NCBI GenBank assembly: GCA_947683425.1
Contig: CANTUQ010000043.1
Location: 12,886,501-12,950,500 of the forward strand
From: Excoecaria cochinchinensis
Taxonomy: Eukaryota; Streptophyta; Magnoliopsida; Malpighiales; Euphorbiaceae
DNA: 64,000 nucleotides
Reading direction: 5' to 3'
This document shows, in pieces, positions 11,066 through 23,361 of this stretch. The notes under the pieces are model-generated. The model was not told the origin of the DNA. It saw nothing but the letters and a program-made list of their open reading frames with translations, and searched no databases. Position numbers and translations under genes: made by a program. Positions within the stretch are counted from its first letter, which is position 1. Every line of letters begins with the position of its first letter.

Positions 11066-11496
11066 ACTCAAGCACCGCAAGCAAGTAAAAGAGTCTCCAA
11101 TGCACCTGCGGGATCTAGAGGTCGGGGTAGATATAGTGGAGGATCAGGGCTAGTCTAGGCCTAATTTAGGTACTTCTTCAAAAACTATTGATCGACCAGC
11201 TACTCCATTGACTATTCTATAAATGCTCGGAGGACCAAGATGCACCAAAAGTTATTGCAGATACTATTTCTCTCATTGATTTTGATATGCATGCATTGAT
11301 TGACCCTAGACCCACACATTCATATTTTGTATTGGGGAATTATTTGATAAAATGATGTTAGTAGACTGGTTAGATTATAATAAACTAGTAAATAGAGTGC
11401 ATAGAAACTGTCCTGTTATGATCCAAGGGAGAGTTTGTAGCTGACCTGATAGAATTACCCTTCAATGAGTTTGATTTGATTCTGGGATTGGCCTAG
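11066..11496 (+). pseudogene. Module 2, right half: protease and linker
   Basis: Resumes at ACTCAAGCACC exactly as in modules 1 and 3, then shows the decayed protease region with IDPRPTHSY near 11290 and the linker IELPFNEFDLI near 11450-11485. It is cut at 11496 by a minus-strand LTR. Together with 9918-10490 and 13935-13970 it makes one module of about 1.04 kb. Confidence 0.75.
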
Positions 11497-11659
11497 TGTG
11501 ACGCGCGCCAAACCCCGGAGGCCCCGAAAATCCGCTTTTAGGGTATTCAAGAGAGGTTCATAAAACTTGTAAAAAAATTACAAGGGCATTTAGTTTGGGC
11601 AACATGAGGTGTTTTGGAGTCGCCACCCAATAAAATATTGGAAAAGTTCATCTAGCCTC

Positions 11660-11870
11660 ATCGAGCCTAAGACAGCGCATGCGTGTCTATTTTGGGCAAT
11701 AAGAGATATTTTGGAATTCCCTTTCCAATAGAACATTGGAAAGGTTCATCTAACCTCATGAAGCCTAAGACAATGCATCTTGGGTCTATTTTGGGCAGCA
11801 TGAGATATTTTGGAATTCTCTTTCCAATAGAACATTGGAAAGGTTTATCTAACCTCGTGAAGTCTAAGAC
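11660..11870. repeat. About 105-bp tandem repeat, two full copies plus a partial
   Basis: Blocks of GTCTATTTTGGGCAATAAGA followed by GATATTTTGGAATT and a CCAATAGAACATTGGAAAGG segment repeat at 11683 and 11788; a related partial block precedes them near 11600. The open frame 11683-11922 is only this repeat. CCAATnnnnnATTGG is an internal inverted repeat. Confidence 0.8.
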
Positions 11871-13169
11871 TAGAGAGAGTTTGGGACCCCACTCTTATTC
11901 ATACCTTGGTTCAATGTTATAATTAAGTTTTGAATTTAAAACTTTTATTCCTTTCCTCATACGAGTTAATGCAATAATTAAAGTGTAGATCAATCATATA
12001 ATAAAAGCGAAAAATAGAAGCAGGAACAGAATAAGGTAAATAAAAAATAAATTACAACAAAACTAGTGGTGGAATACAACCCCCAATATAAAGCAAATGC
12101 GAATCATACATAAAGCGAGATATTCGTTAAGGATGAAGGCATTGGTCCCCGCAAGCATATTTAAATAAAATGACATTAAAATGTCTGTTTTGTTTGGATG
12201 GAAAATTAGGACATTGGTCTTGTTTTATTCAAGAAAATCCCATTTATTTATAGAAATCATTTCTCATCTTTATTTAACTAATATAGAAACAACCTTTACA
12301 ACAAATAAAAATTAATAAAAGTAAAAGAGAGAGAATAGGGGAAGGAATGAACCGTATTGATGCTTACATGCTGTTCTAACCATTTCCCTTTTCCGACACC
12401 CAACATTCCACAAAAATAAAACTCACAAAATACAAATATCATGTTAGCAAATTAATAATGATAACAAAAAGAAATGTCAGAAGTAGTAGTAAATAATCAG
12501 AATAATAAAAATGAAAAGAGGTTAAAGGAAAATAATAAAAAAAAAACCAAGAAAAGGGGGAAAAAAGACCTAGGGACGGCCTGATTGCCTGAGCGACGGC
12601 CGTCCTTGGGGCGACCGATGGGTAGAAGGAATCCCCGCGATGGCCCTTTGCTTGCTTGAGCGACGGCCGGCGGTGGGGCCTTCAGCCCGTCGATCAACTC
12701 CAGACTTCAAAAAAATGGAAAAAACAATTTAAATCCAATATTTCTCAATTAAAACCCCTTTTATGCAATTAATTAATGATGAGCAAACAAAGTGGTAAAA
12801 TGGATTAATTAAAATAAATTAACTAGTGCTATGAAGGGACTTGTCCAGAATGTTTACCCTTGGAATGTTGACTTTCAGAAAGTAGAAATCGCGTGAATTT
12901 TCCTTGAGTTCTACAATAACCAGTGACTAAAAAGGGTTTAAAGATAATTTATTTTACAAAAATCGTTTTTCGTAAAAAGTCAAAATTTATGGGAGATAAA
13001 TCAAGAGTGAAGAATTTATTTCTTAATCTTGATTTCTCTTTGCCTTTGTAAGTAATATCGGATTTTATAAGGATAGACCGAGGAAAGAAAATTATTTTCT
13101 ATTTCTCGAGTTTCTCCTAATTCCTTTTCCAAGAATCCTTGAAATTTGGCCTCCTATTTATAGGGTGAA

Positions 13170-13460
13170 GAAACAAGAATTCAAAACTTTTTGAATTCAA
13201 ATAAGATTTAGAAAAATCAAATCAACTTATTTCCAAATTTAAATAAGATTTATAAATCAAATCAAATCATTTCCAAATTTAAATAAGATTTGGAAAATAA
13301 AATAAAATCATTTCCAAATTTAAATAAGATTTAGAAATAAAATCAAATCATTTCCAAATTTAAATAAGATTTAGAAAATAAAATCAAATCATTAAAAATC
13401 AAATAAAATCTAGGAAATAAAATCAAATGATTTCCAAAATCAAATAAGATTTAGAAAATA
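13170..13460. repeat. 40-45 bp AT-rich tandem repeat
   Basis: Six or seven copies of AAATAAGATTTAGAAAATAA followed by AATCAAATCATTTCCAAATTT with small deletions. It lies just downstream, in LTR orientation, of the minus-strand GC-rich segment. Confidence 0.85.
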
Positions 13461-13970
13461 ATATCAAGAGATTTAAAACCAAAAAATTCGCAAAATACCC
13501 CCAGGACCCGACCGACAGGCGTCCATTGGCACACCGATAGGCGTCGGTCACGAGGGCACAATTGTCCTCGACCGACAGGCATCAATGCGAGGGACGGGCA
13601 CCATTAGTGGGCATCGCTTGCTCGAGGGACCGGCGCCCTCGAGTGCGAGCTATGGGCGTCGCTCGCGCGAGGGATAAGCGCCCCTCAAGGCACAAGCAAC
13701 GGCTGTCGCTCACTCCCACCAATGGGCGCTAGTCGCCAAAATAGATTTTCAAATAGAAGAAGCCCTTTCCGAAGCGAAAGAGGAAAATTTTAAGCATTTT
13801 AGCCACCAACATCACTAAAACTTGCAAATTTCAAGGGTCACATCCTACGACTTCGCCCCCTGCCCCGTGGAACGGATTCTGATATCTTCATCGGGTAACT
13901 CTGATCTAGGCTGCCTCGGGACCCAGTGTCTATAGTTAGTCCAAAAATTGTTGATTGTAAATCTAATACT

Positions 13971-15090
13971 ATTGTTGACTTTTTCACTCAGGATTTTAAG
14001 AGAAGGTTTGTTACTAAAACTTATGAAGAATACAAGTGGAAACAGTTCTTGAACCTAAGGTAACGAAATATGTTTGTTGCAGAGTATGAGAAGGAGTTTA
14101 TGAGTCTCATCGAGTATGCTCCTGAACCTTTACTCACTATGGCCTTCCGATGTCGTCAGTTTTGAGGATGGCCTAAATGATTCTATTAACGAACACCTGG
14201 TGGCAGTTACTTTCCTGCAGTAGGTGGCTTATTATCAACTTGTTCAAGTAGCTATTTGGGTTGAGAAATCTAAAGTGGCAAGATAAGAGAGAGAGCCTAG
14301 AAAAGGGGTTCCTCTAGTGGCAGTCCATTTGCAGATAAGATAAGTTAAAATGGTGGATCTACTGCATAGGGATCCACCACTAGAGGGAGGCATTAGGGCT
14401 TCCCGCCAGCAACTACGTCTGATAGGGGCTCAGTAGCAGGCAGAGATTTTAATGCATATAAGTGTCCTCATTGTTCCAAAAATCATTGGGGCACTCGTAA
14501 GAGAGCTACAAGTGCATGTTTTAGATGCGGTAGTACTGATTATGTGGTGGCTAATTGTCCTGTGTGCCAAACTCAAGCACCATAAGCAAGTGGTAGAGCC
14601 TCCAATGCACCTGTGGGATCTAGAGGTCGGGGTAGATATAGTGGAGGATCAGGCCAATCTAGGCATAATCTAGGTACTGCATCAAAAACTGTTGATCGAT
14701 CAACTACTGCATCTGCTTCAGGTCGGGCCTATGCTATGAAGGCTCGGGAGGACTAAGATGCACCAAAAGTTATTGCGGATACTTTTTTTTTGTTTTTGAT
14801 TCTGATATGCATTCATTAATTGACCCTGGATCCGTACATTCATATTCTATTTTGGAAAATTGTCTAATAAAATGATGTCAGCAAACCAGTTAGATTATGA
14901 TATACATGTGCCCAGTCCCCTAGGCAGTAGTGTGTTAGTAAATATAGTGTGTAAAAATTGTCCTATTATGATCCAGGGGAGAGAGTTTGCAGCTGACCTA
15001 ATAGAATTACCCTTTAATGAGTTTGATTTGATTATTGGATTTGGCTAGTTGTCCAAACATCAGGCAGTTGTTGATTGTAGATCTAATACT
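13971..15090 (+). pseudogene. Module 3: gag C-terminal half, CCHC knuckle, protease, linker
   Basis: Same left junction as modules 1 and 2. The gag segment FFTQDFKRRFVTKTYEEY is followed by VAEYEKEF; the zinc knuckle (CFRCGSTDYVVANC, with the His replaced by Tyr) lies at 14459-14560. The protease segment reads IDPGSVHSYS near 14815-14850, and the linker MIQGREFAADLIELPFNEFD is in the frame 14860-15048. The module ends VDCRSNT and is joined directly to RNase H sequence. Stops and frameshifts are scattered through it. Confidence 0.8.
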
Positions 15091-15498
15091 TTTATGATCT
15101 AAGACCGTGTTCTGATACAAGATGGGAAGGTTGCTATTTATATTTTGAGAAAGTTTAAGCCCCATGAGTAGAACTACCCTACACTTGATTTAGAACTACT
15201 AGCCATGGTGGTTGCTTTAAAAATATGGTTACGCTACTTGTATAGTTAAAAGTGTAGGGTATACAAAGATCATAAAAGTCTAAAATATTTGCTTACTATG
15301 AAAAGAACTTAATTTGAGGCAACAGTGTTGGTTGGAGTTATTTAAACATTACGACTGTATTGTAGATTACCATCTAGGGAAAGCCAATATGGTGGCTAAT
15401 GCCTTAAGCAGGAATACCTTTTCAGCATTGATTTTGTAGTGAGGTAGGTGGAGACTTTCATTTGATGGAGCCTTAATAGGTTAGCTAAAGGCCAAACC
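15091..15498 (+). pseudogene. RNase H domain remnant, joined directly to protease linker
   Basis: Translates in pieces to VLIQDGKVAIYILRKFKPHE, NYPTLDLELLAMVVALKIW and DHKSLKYLLT. These match the minus-strand element's RNase H segments around QEGKVVAYASRQLKPHE, DLELAAVIFALKIW and MDHKSLKYLL. The whole RT domain expected between the PR linker and this point is absent. Later parts (KANMVANALSRN, then the segment before integrase) are also recognisable, with stops. It is cut at 15498 by a solo LTR whose target duplication is AAACC. Confidence 0.8.
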
Positions 15499-18400
15499 TG
15501 TAATGGCCCAAAATATACGCTGGTAGTAATATGTCATGTATGGCATATTGCAAGGTAAATTATAAGAAATTGGGGTTTAATAGAATAAAAATAAATAGTT
15601 TAGTGACTAAAGTGAAAAATGTCATTTTAAATTATTAATGAATGTTTAAGTAAAATAAATAAATAAATTATAATATAAAACATAAAATATCTAGAGTCCT
15701 AGAATTTTCGGGGAGAAAAAAATAAAATGAAAGAAGAAGAAAAAAAAAAGAAGAGAGAGAAGACTGGGAACAGAAAATGGGAAGCAAAGCCGAGAAAAGG
15801 CGAGCACGATGGAGGGGTAAGAGGGAGAGTTCTCATCAGCACTAGTGACGCTTGCTGTTTCTACTGTAGCAATCAGTCACGATGCCACCTTCTCTCTGTT
15901 CAGCCACCGTTTCCTCTGCCATCATTGTCTCTATTTTTGCATTTTCTCTCTCTATAAGATCATAGCGATTTTCTTCATTTTTCGGCCAACTCTGGTGGTA
16001 TTTGGCGACATTGACACCACCACCAGATTCCTGGCATCCACCAATCCTTTCTATTCCCATAGATCTTCTTCACTCTCTGGCAAATGGCAAATGGGAGATC
16101 GACGATGGGTGTATTGCATTCTTTCGATGACGTTTTCGACCAAACGACAAGTCATTCTAATGCGTGACCACTAATGGACGGTTCTTGATGTCTTGAACTT
16201 TATTTTGATAGTGGCAGTGTCTCTTCGGTGAAGTTTCGGTTATCAAAAACTGGAGGACAGAATTGAATATGAAATAAATGACCTGGAAAATGGTATGTGC
16301 ACTACCGAATTTAATTTTCCATATGGCCTTTAAATTAATTAAACTTTGTCAAGAAATTTTATATGTTTTAGGTTTTATGTTCTACTGTGCATTTAGTTTA
16401 ATATTTAATTCAGCTAATTAATTGTAGTTAAATTGTTAATATGGTATGTTAAATTGTAGTTAATTGGTTAATTGAGCTTAAAGAATTTATATTCTTAATT
16501 TGAACACATTAGGTTTAATGGTAAGTGTGGAGAAATGTTTGATTAATTGACTAATTAATATTATAAATATGAATCTAAAATTATAAAGAAATACATGAAA
16601 TGTTTAATGGAACAATATTCAGAGATTGGTGATGATATTACAACTTTGGCTGAATTTTTGGAATCTTTGTAAATGATTCTAATTAGGTAATTTTTATTAA
16701 AATTGGTTTAAATGATATGTAGTGTTCTAAAGGTAAAAAGATTGTAATGAGACTATTATACATGAATTGTTTAATTCTAAAATGATTTTGTATGATGCAT
16801 GTTTAAATGGGATAGTAAGCTAACTTGGTACAATGTCAATTTGCTATAAGTTAAAGTTAATTTATTTTCATATAACCTTTTTGAATTTCGTGTGTACATT
16901 CAACTGTTAATCCATTTACATTGGCCGAAAGTTGATGCATTTAGTACTTTCGATTCTATTTAATTTGAAGTTGAGTAAATATGATTGTATGTGCTTGAGC
17001 ATATATGTGAAACTAAGGTTGTATAATGAACTTAAATGTATACATGAGACATTATGCCATGTTTAGAAAAAGAAAAATAAAACATATGTCGAATATGCGG
17101 AGTATGCTTGGGATCAAAATAATTATGATACTTATTTAATATGGTCCAATAATATTTCATGAATTTAAAAATTAAGACAACTACAATAGAAGCATGAAAG
17201 AACTTTACATGTAAATGATATATGTTAATGAATTCTATATGTTAATTTTTTGACATGAACTCTTAAACATGCATGATCAATATATGACTGTAATAATTGA
17301 CTGTAAATTTAACATATGTGTTATTGATACAAGTACTATTAATGAAAAAGCAAATGTAACTGAATGCCTGCTTATGACCGGATAGTGGATAGATAGGCAT
17401 GTCTATAGGGATCTTAATGCTGCAGCCTACTGTTCTGTTCTGTCGGCCTCGTTTGGGTCGCCCTCTGTTTTGATATGTAATATGTTATATGTGAAATGTA
17501 CCCTCGGGTGTCCTTTGTTTTGTACTCCCGTTATCCACTTCCTAGGAGATATGCAGGCTAACTATAGAATTAGTAAACTATTATTAATTGGATGGATCAA
17601 AACATGTATTTAGTATTCTGAGTATAAATTATATATTTGAGCAAAATAATATATATACAAGCAAATACATGATACATGATATGTTATATGAATTGCATGT
17701 TTACTTGGAATGTTGTATTAAGTGTGTAAAGAAATGACTTATGGAAACTTGCATTATAATGTGTCTGTAAATGTTGTATTTGTATTGAGTATTAAAATAG
17801 TATGTGATATCCTATGCAAAGCAAATAATATTATTATTATTATTCCATGTGATGCTTATTATATTTATAGAAGAATTGTGAATATATATGTTTATGCATG
17901 TACCCATGCTTGTCACCACTAAGTAACTCCAGAATATTAGTGAGATGTCTCGATAAAACTTGTTACTGTATTGTGAACATGGTATGGAAATAATGACTTA
18001 AATGCAAATGATGTGTACTATATGATCACCGCGCTAGAAAACAAGTACACATATACATGCAAGGGTATCCCACAAGAAGAATGTGTGTGGATAATATTTA
18101 TATAGTATTGATAATATGTTATATATTAACTTGATCGTATGCAAATGATTTTAAAAACTGTATTAGAATATGTAGAACTACGTGGTTCTGATTCCCAAAT
18201 TTTGGGAAACGTAAGAAGCTTGGGATATCATCCAAAGTTTGAACCAAATCACAAGGAACTAATTAGTGCACAAAAGTTTAAAGTAACATGATGAATGTAT
18301 ATTGTGAATATATGCTTAGATTCTAAAATAAGATTTAATGTCATAAACTGAAATATTTAGTTATGTGTTTTACTATTGAAGCATTAAAAATCATAAGCCT

Positions 18401-18796
18401 TAGTAGCACATCCAGCCCTTGGAATTCTGCATAATAATATAAGAACATTGTAAAGTGGTATAAGTTAAAATTGAAGAGTAAATATCAGTACATAACTTGG
18501 TTGGTACAGGTAAATGAGTAGATTAAACCAACATATAAATTCTTAACTAGTAAGGCACAATTTGAATAAAGGTATATAATATGTAATTAAACTTGGGACC
18601 TAGCTAATCATGAGTTCAGGGTAGCACAACTGGTTCCTCCTAGAGCATATAGAACTGATACATTCTGAGTCAGTTTTACACCTCCATTGCAAGTTTGCAA
18701 ATAATCTAATTGTGTTTTTGTGTTCCATGAAGGCCACTATCTCTTTGTTAATAGCAATGCTTTATGTATAGTTTGTAAGAGCAATAAAAAAGGGGG

Positions 18797-18868
<72 letters not shown>

Positions 18869-19434
18869 CCCTCTTCTTATGTTGCAGCACATAGGTATTT
18901 AGAATCAACAAATTTTGGCTCCACATCATATAAGAACTGAGGTGTAGTATTCCCAAATCCTTTTAAGGTTATATACTACATGATCATAATAGAAGTAGGG
19001 AAGTCTAATAGCAAGTTATAGGAATGTTCTATGAGTTGCAATCCTATTATAATACTCTTTAAGGTAGTATTATGATATGTGATTTGTTGTTCGTGTTGGT
19101 GTTTGAATTGGGTTGTGGATGGAATGATTATTTGAAGTGTAAAGACAATATTCTTTTGCAGGGGATAGTCAATTATTAGGGAAAATGCTACCGAAATTTT
19201 TGTAAGATGAATAGTTAAATGTAGAATATTTCTAATCATGAAAGAAATTTTATAATATGTATATGAATAGGAATCGGTATTTCTAATTGTGACTAGTACT
19301 GACGCGATATGAATGTGGAATTTGAATTTGCTTAGCAGTGTGATACCCTATTTAATTTAACAGTCTTAAAGGATGTGTATGTGTATCTATGCTATTTGTA
19401 CATGGTTATATGTTCAGTATTAGGGGGTGCCACA
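15499..19434 (+). mobile_element. Solo LTR (3936 bp), TGTAATGGCCC family, TSD AAACC
   Basis: Begins TGTAATGGCCCAAAATATAC and ends GGGGGTGCCACA, flanked by AAACC at 15494-15498 and 19435-19439. Outside, RNase H sequence on the left continues into the RNase H-integrase spacer on the right. No internal region, PBS or coding sequence is present, so this is a solo LTR and an unusually long one. It contains a purine-rich leader and CT-rich stretch (15720-16000), a degenerate copy of the 12-bp palindrome at 17393-17404 (ATAGGCATGTCTAT) and a 69-base (TA)n run. The frames at 15727-16174 and 17722-17922 look fortuitous. Confidence 0.9.
18799..18867. repeat. (TA)n microsatellite, 69 bases
   Basis: An uninterrupted AT dinucleotide run inside the solo LTR. 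It gives Ile-Tyr frames on both strands that are not genes. Confidence 0.98.
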
Positions 19435-19479
19435 AAACCCAACCCGAAATAAGTGATATTTGATGCATAGAAAGATGAT
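19435..19479 (+). pseudogene. RNase H-integrase spacer fragment between two solo LTRs
   Basis: Forty-five bases of the old Tekay-like element, from AAACCCAACC to the ATGAT that serves as target duplication of the next LTR. The first codons, Lys-Pro-Thr, match the corresponding spacer (KPTLRQRM) of the minus-strand element. That two independent solo LTRs landed within 45 bp of each other is visible directly. Confidence 0.75.
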
Positions 19480-19634
19480 TGTAGACACCGGGTCCTGAGG
19501 CAACCCAGACCAAGGTTACCCAGTGATGAAAATGATACTTGTTTACAAGCAAAAAGGTTAGAAGTGATGATTTCCTTGTCGAAACTCTTTGTTTAAATAA
19601 AAATTATTTTTTCCATTTTTTGGGGGTTTCGGTG

Positions 19635-19945
19635 GCCCGCCCTTACGTGGCCTGCACGGCGCCTGCTGGCAACGCGCGTGATGCATGCAGGCCCGTGAGG
19701 TGCCACATGCAGTGCGGGGAGGCCTCGCGTGCAGCTTCGTCTCGCGCAACGAGGCGCAGCCTCCCGCGGTGTTGCACGCGAGGTGCGGCATACCGCGCAA
19801 AGGCCGAACGCCAGGAGTGGCCTCCCGCATGGAGGCCGCACCTCACGTAAAGAGGCACGGCCTCCCCCAAGGGGGCCGCACGCGAGGCTGCACCTCGCTT
19901 GCATGAGGCACGGCCTCCAGCGTGAGGGCCGCACCTTGTGCATCT
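19635..19945. repeat. GC-rich field of short inverted motifs in the solo LTR
   Basis: Variants of GAGGCCGCACCTCACG and GCACGGCCTCC recur about every 30 bases and can pair with one another. It stands out in base composition from the AT-rich surroundings. Six overlapping open frames on both strands here are by-products of high GC content. Confidence 0.7.
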
Positions 19946-20109
19946 CCTAGCTCGCACGAACTCCATTTTTCATCGGATTTCACTGAATTTTAGTTAAATT
20001 TAAATTCAAATTCTTTTTTTGATTTTCAAAAGGATAAAACTTGATTTTTAAAAGGATAATTAAGGATTTTGAGGGGGATTAAAACTCCTAAACCTAATTT
20101 TTCGAGGAT

Positions 20110-20121
20110 TATATAAAAAAG
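20110..20121 (+). promoter_or_regulatory. TATA-like box of solo LTR
   Basis: TATATAAAAAAG about 630 bp into the LTR, followed by an A/G-rich leader. It is placed like the TATA of the sister LTR at 5995. Confidence 0.5.
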
Positions 20122-21727
20122 AAAATATTAGAATATAGAAAGGGGAGAGCATTTAGAATGGTGAGAGAAAAGACTAAAAAAAAGAGAAAATATTTTCTCA
20201 AGTTTTCCAAAAAATTCTAATTGTTCTTGAGCCAAAAAATTAATTCTTTGTGTTTAAGATTCAATCCTCATTACCTGTTTTCGAAAATAACAGTTTTTTA
20301 ACTTCAATTTTTGGTGATAGAGAGCTTTGCTTTTCAAGTTTTCTTAATTCTTTTTTAAGCAATCAACAAGGAAATCTTTTTTCTTTTTGCTGCAAATATC
20401 AAACCTCTGAGGGTAAATATACGGGTTAGAGCCAATTCTCTCTTTCCTTACTTTGTGTTGATTATTTGTTTTCTACACTGTAAATTGTTGTAACTTATTA
20501 TTGATTTATCTGTTGTTGTTTGTTATAATTAATATAAAGGTAGATTAATTTAATCAATTTATTTACATGATGCATGCAACTAATTTAAATTTATAGGATA
20601 TTTGGCGTTAATGTTAATTTCTATTTGACTTCTGCTTTTGGTCATTAATCCATCCTATTAACTTCCTGCATTATTTTTTATCAAACATTATTTCTTCTAA
20701 TAATCATAAATATGTTTTTTGAATTGTTTATTTTTATTATATATTTGATTTAATTTGCTAACACTGTTTTTATTCTTGTTTCTGTTGTTCATCAAATTTG
20801 TTTATTTCCCTTTGAGTAATGTTCCTGGATGAGCTGGAGAATCAAGAGATTAGGAGCCTTCAAGTTTGGTTTGCATTTTAATTTATTATTTTCCTTATTT
20901 TATTGTTTTATATTTTTCATGCGAAATAGTATTTAGACTGTTTATTTTATAGAAATTCATGATTTTTTACAACAATGAAAATTGGGATTTTTATTAATAA
21001 AATAGGACCAATGTCCTGATTTTAGCCAATAAACTTTCATTTTCAAAAGGGAGTTAATTTTTATAAAATGAGATCTAATTATCTTTGTTTTTATCGCCCA
21101 AAAATAACTCTCAAATTTTCAAGTTGACACAAGAAACCAATGTTCCTAAAATCTAATAAATGTCCCGATTTATGTATTATGTATTTTATTTCATTTTTTT
21201 TTGTATTGTTGATTGTGGGCCATTGTAATTAATTTTGTGGCAATTTTATTCCTTTATTTATTTATGCTTTTATTATTTTGGGGGATTATTCTATCCCATA
21301 TTTTTCACTTGTAATTTATTTATTGCTTTCTTTACTGCTTTCCAATAATGCTTTAAATGCGCTTTAGTTTTATTGCTTGATCGTGTGAGAGGGGAGATAA
21401 AATAATTAACTCTAAAAACTCAGTCATATAACATTAACCAAAGGTATAAATAAGAGTGAGGTCCCGAACTCTCTCTGGTTTTGGCCTCATAAAGTTAGAA
21501 TTTATTTCCCAATATTTTTTTCGGTAATGACTCCATAATACCTGCCTTATGATACCCAATAGACGCCCTCGTAGGTTGATTGCCAACAATAGAATGAGAG
21601 TGAATCCCTGTCCATTGCGAAGCGACCAGCTTTCACGAGTTTTAATGAACCTCCATCTGGTCTCGAGTCCTAAAAGTGGACTTTCGAGAGCGAGCCAGAT
21701 GCCGAGTTGGGGTTCTCGCGCGTCACA

Positions 21728-22403
21728 ATGATGTTAAGTTATAAATAGCTTGCGTTTGCAACTCAATAAGGGAAACAACCTGACTTTTTTTATGAAGGAT
21801 GATGGTAGCTTCTGCTTTAGGGATCATTATGTATACCAGTTAATGATGAATTGAAGAAGAAGCTGTTACACAAGGCTTATAAAATTGTATTCACTATGCA
21901 TCCTGGCTGGAATAAGATGTATCAAGATATGAAATAACATTATTGATGGCCTGGCATGAAACATGATGCAGTTGATTATGTATCCAATTGTTTGACACGT
22001 CAATAGGTTAAGGTTGAACATTAGGTTCCTTATAGTTTACTGAATCCCATTTACATTCCACCATGGAAATGGGATAATATTACTGTGGATTTTGTTACGG
22101 GGCTACCTTTTACTCAGAAGAAGCATGATGCTCTATGGGTGATTGTTGACAAGTTCACTAAGTCAGCTCATTTTATACCTGTTCGACCCGATTATCCTAT
22201 GGATAGGTTAGCGTATTTGTATGTTAATAAGATAGTGAAGTTTCATGGGGTGCCACTTTCTATCATTTCGAATTGTGACCCACATTTTACTTCAAGATTC
22301 TGAAAAAGTCTGCAAACAGCCTTGGGTACCCCAACTCAGTTTTAGTACAGCTTTTTACCCCCAGATAGATATGATTAGAAGTTGTGTGATGGAATACCCT
22401 ATA
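21728..22403 (+). pseudogene. Integrase zinc finger and catalytic core remnant
   Basis: Contains the zinc-finger segment with FTMHPG around 21890 and a CLTRQ segment in place of CLTCQ, so one zinc-binding Cys is lost. Then WKWDNITVDFVTGLPFTQKKHD (frame 22085-22303) keeps the first catalytic Asp, while the second motif reads SNCDPHF where the relative has SDRDPRF. After FYPQIDM the sequence is cut by the next solo LTR, and the catalytic Glu segment is scrambled. Several stops. The frame 22085-22303 is the only clean stretch. Confidence 0.85.
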
Positions 22404-23361
22404 TGTAATGACCCAAAGTGTAGCCTAGAAGGATTTGTAGTGTCAATTGTATTGTGAGGGTACAAGACTAATTATGTAAGTATGGATTTATGGGAAATGA
22501 GGATGTAATTGAAAAGAAATATAAGTTGTTGAAAGAAAAAATTTGATTGAGGGACTTAGTGGGAGTTGGCCAAGGATTAAGTGGGAAATTACTAGAGACT
22601 TGACATGTGGCTTGTTGAGAGCTTGTCACCTAAGCAGCCACATGCAATATAAGGTTTTGAGTGGAGACAAGTTGTCTCATTTTTGCATGTTGGTTCGACC
22701 ACTTCTCTTTGTTTGTTCTTGTTTTTGTTTTTCATCTCTCTTTTTGCTTCTTCTTCTTCATTGGATTCGAATAAAGATTTAAGCTTTGGATTGGTTTGAA
22801 GAGATCAAGTGATAAATTGAAAAGGTAAGTGTGGGTTTGGTAGTTAAAGGATCTTCTTCTTCTACCTAGTTTTGCTTATGATTTTGAGCTATTTTGATTA
22901 TTGGATTTAGTGTGTGTATTTGGTTGGTTGTGCAAGAAGCTGTGGATAAGACAAGAGATAAAGGCAAAAATAAGGTTTGAGCTAGAAAAGGAATTAGTTA
23001 AGCTGTTTTTGAGGTTTTGGATTTTAATTTATAGTAGATGCATGTTGATCAAGTTAGAAAATTGTGGGCTTTGAAAGAGCTCAACAGCTCTTTTAGGTGT
23101 TAAGTTGTGTTTGGGATTATTTTGCTGAGTTACATGATGCTTTATTTTTAACTTGAAGTTGTATAGAGTTTTGACTATTTGCTTGATGATTTTGTGGTTG
23201 TATAAATTGTGCATGAGAAGTTACTTGCATGTGATTACTTGTTTAGAGGTAATTTTGACTGGAAATGTGTATATGAATATAGTAAAGTGTTTTTGCATGT
23301 GAATATAGGAAAGTATGTGAAAAGTATGTGAAGTTGGGAGTTTGAACATGAAGTTCAGGCT

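Larger units (their letters stand above)
11497..13934 (-). mobile_element. Solo LTR, Tat/Ogre-like family, minus strand (2438 bp)
   Basis: Reads TGTGACGCGC at the left and GACCCAGTGTCTATA at the right, the reverse complement of the TGTAGACACCGGGTCC...CGTCACA family seen at 5665 and 19480. The flanks are two parts of module 2, so it is an insertion without internal region. The right terminal CA is mutated and the target duplication is no longer clear (CCTAG on the left, eroded on the right). It holds a ~105-bp tandem repeat at 11660-11870, a 40-45 bp AT-rich tandem repeat at 13170-13460, a minus-strand TATA-like box (TATAAATA at 13162-13155) and GC-rich inverted-repeat segments at 12580-12700 and 13500-13740. 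No protein-coding potential. Confidence 0.85.
19480..21727 (+). mobile_element. Solo LTR (2248 bp), Tat/Ogre-like family, TSD ATGAT
   Basis: Begins TGTAGACACCGGGTCC and ends TCGCGCGTCACA, flanked by ATGAT at 19475-19479 and 21728-21732. Outside, the spacer of the Tekay-like pol continues. It is in the same family as 5665-8380: the 3' 350 bp match closely. A TATA-like box is at 20110-20121. A 300-bp GC-rich segment (19635-19945) is packed with inverted GGCCTC/GAGGCC and CACGCGAGG/CCTCACG motifs and causes several long but spurious frames on both strands. Confidence 0.92.

Noticed and set aside
19539..19966. Overlapping Arg/Ala/Pro-rich frames on both strands
   Set aside because: High GC and inverted motifs within a solo LTR create open frames in many phases; no domain is recognisable.
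15499..21727. A complete element with 15499-19434 and 19480-21727 as its two LTRs
   Set aside because: Their termini and sequences differ and each has its own exact target duplication, with 45 bp of host pol between them. They are two separate solo LTRs.
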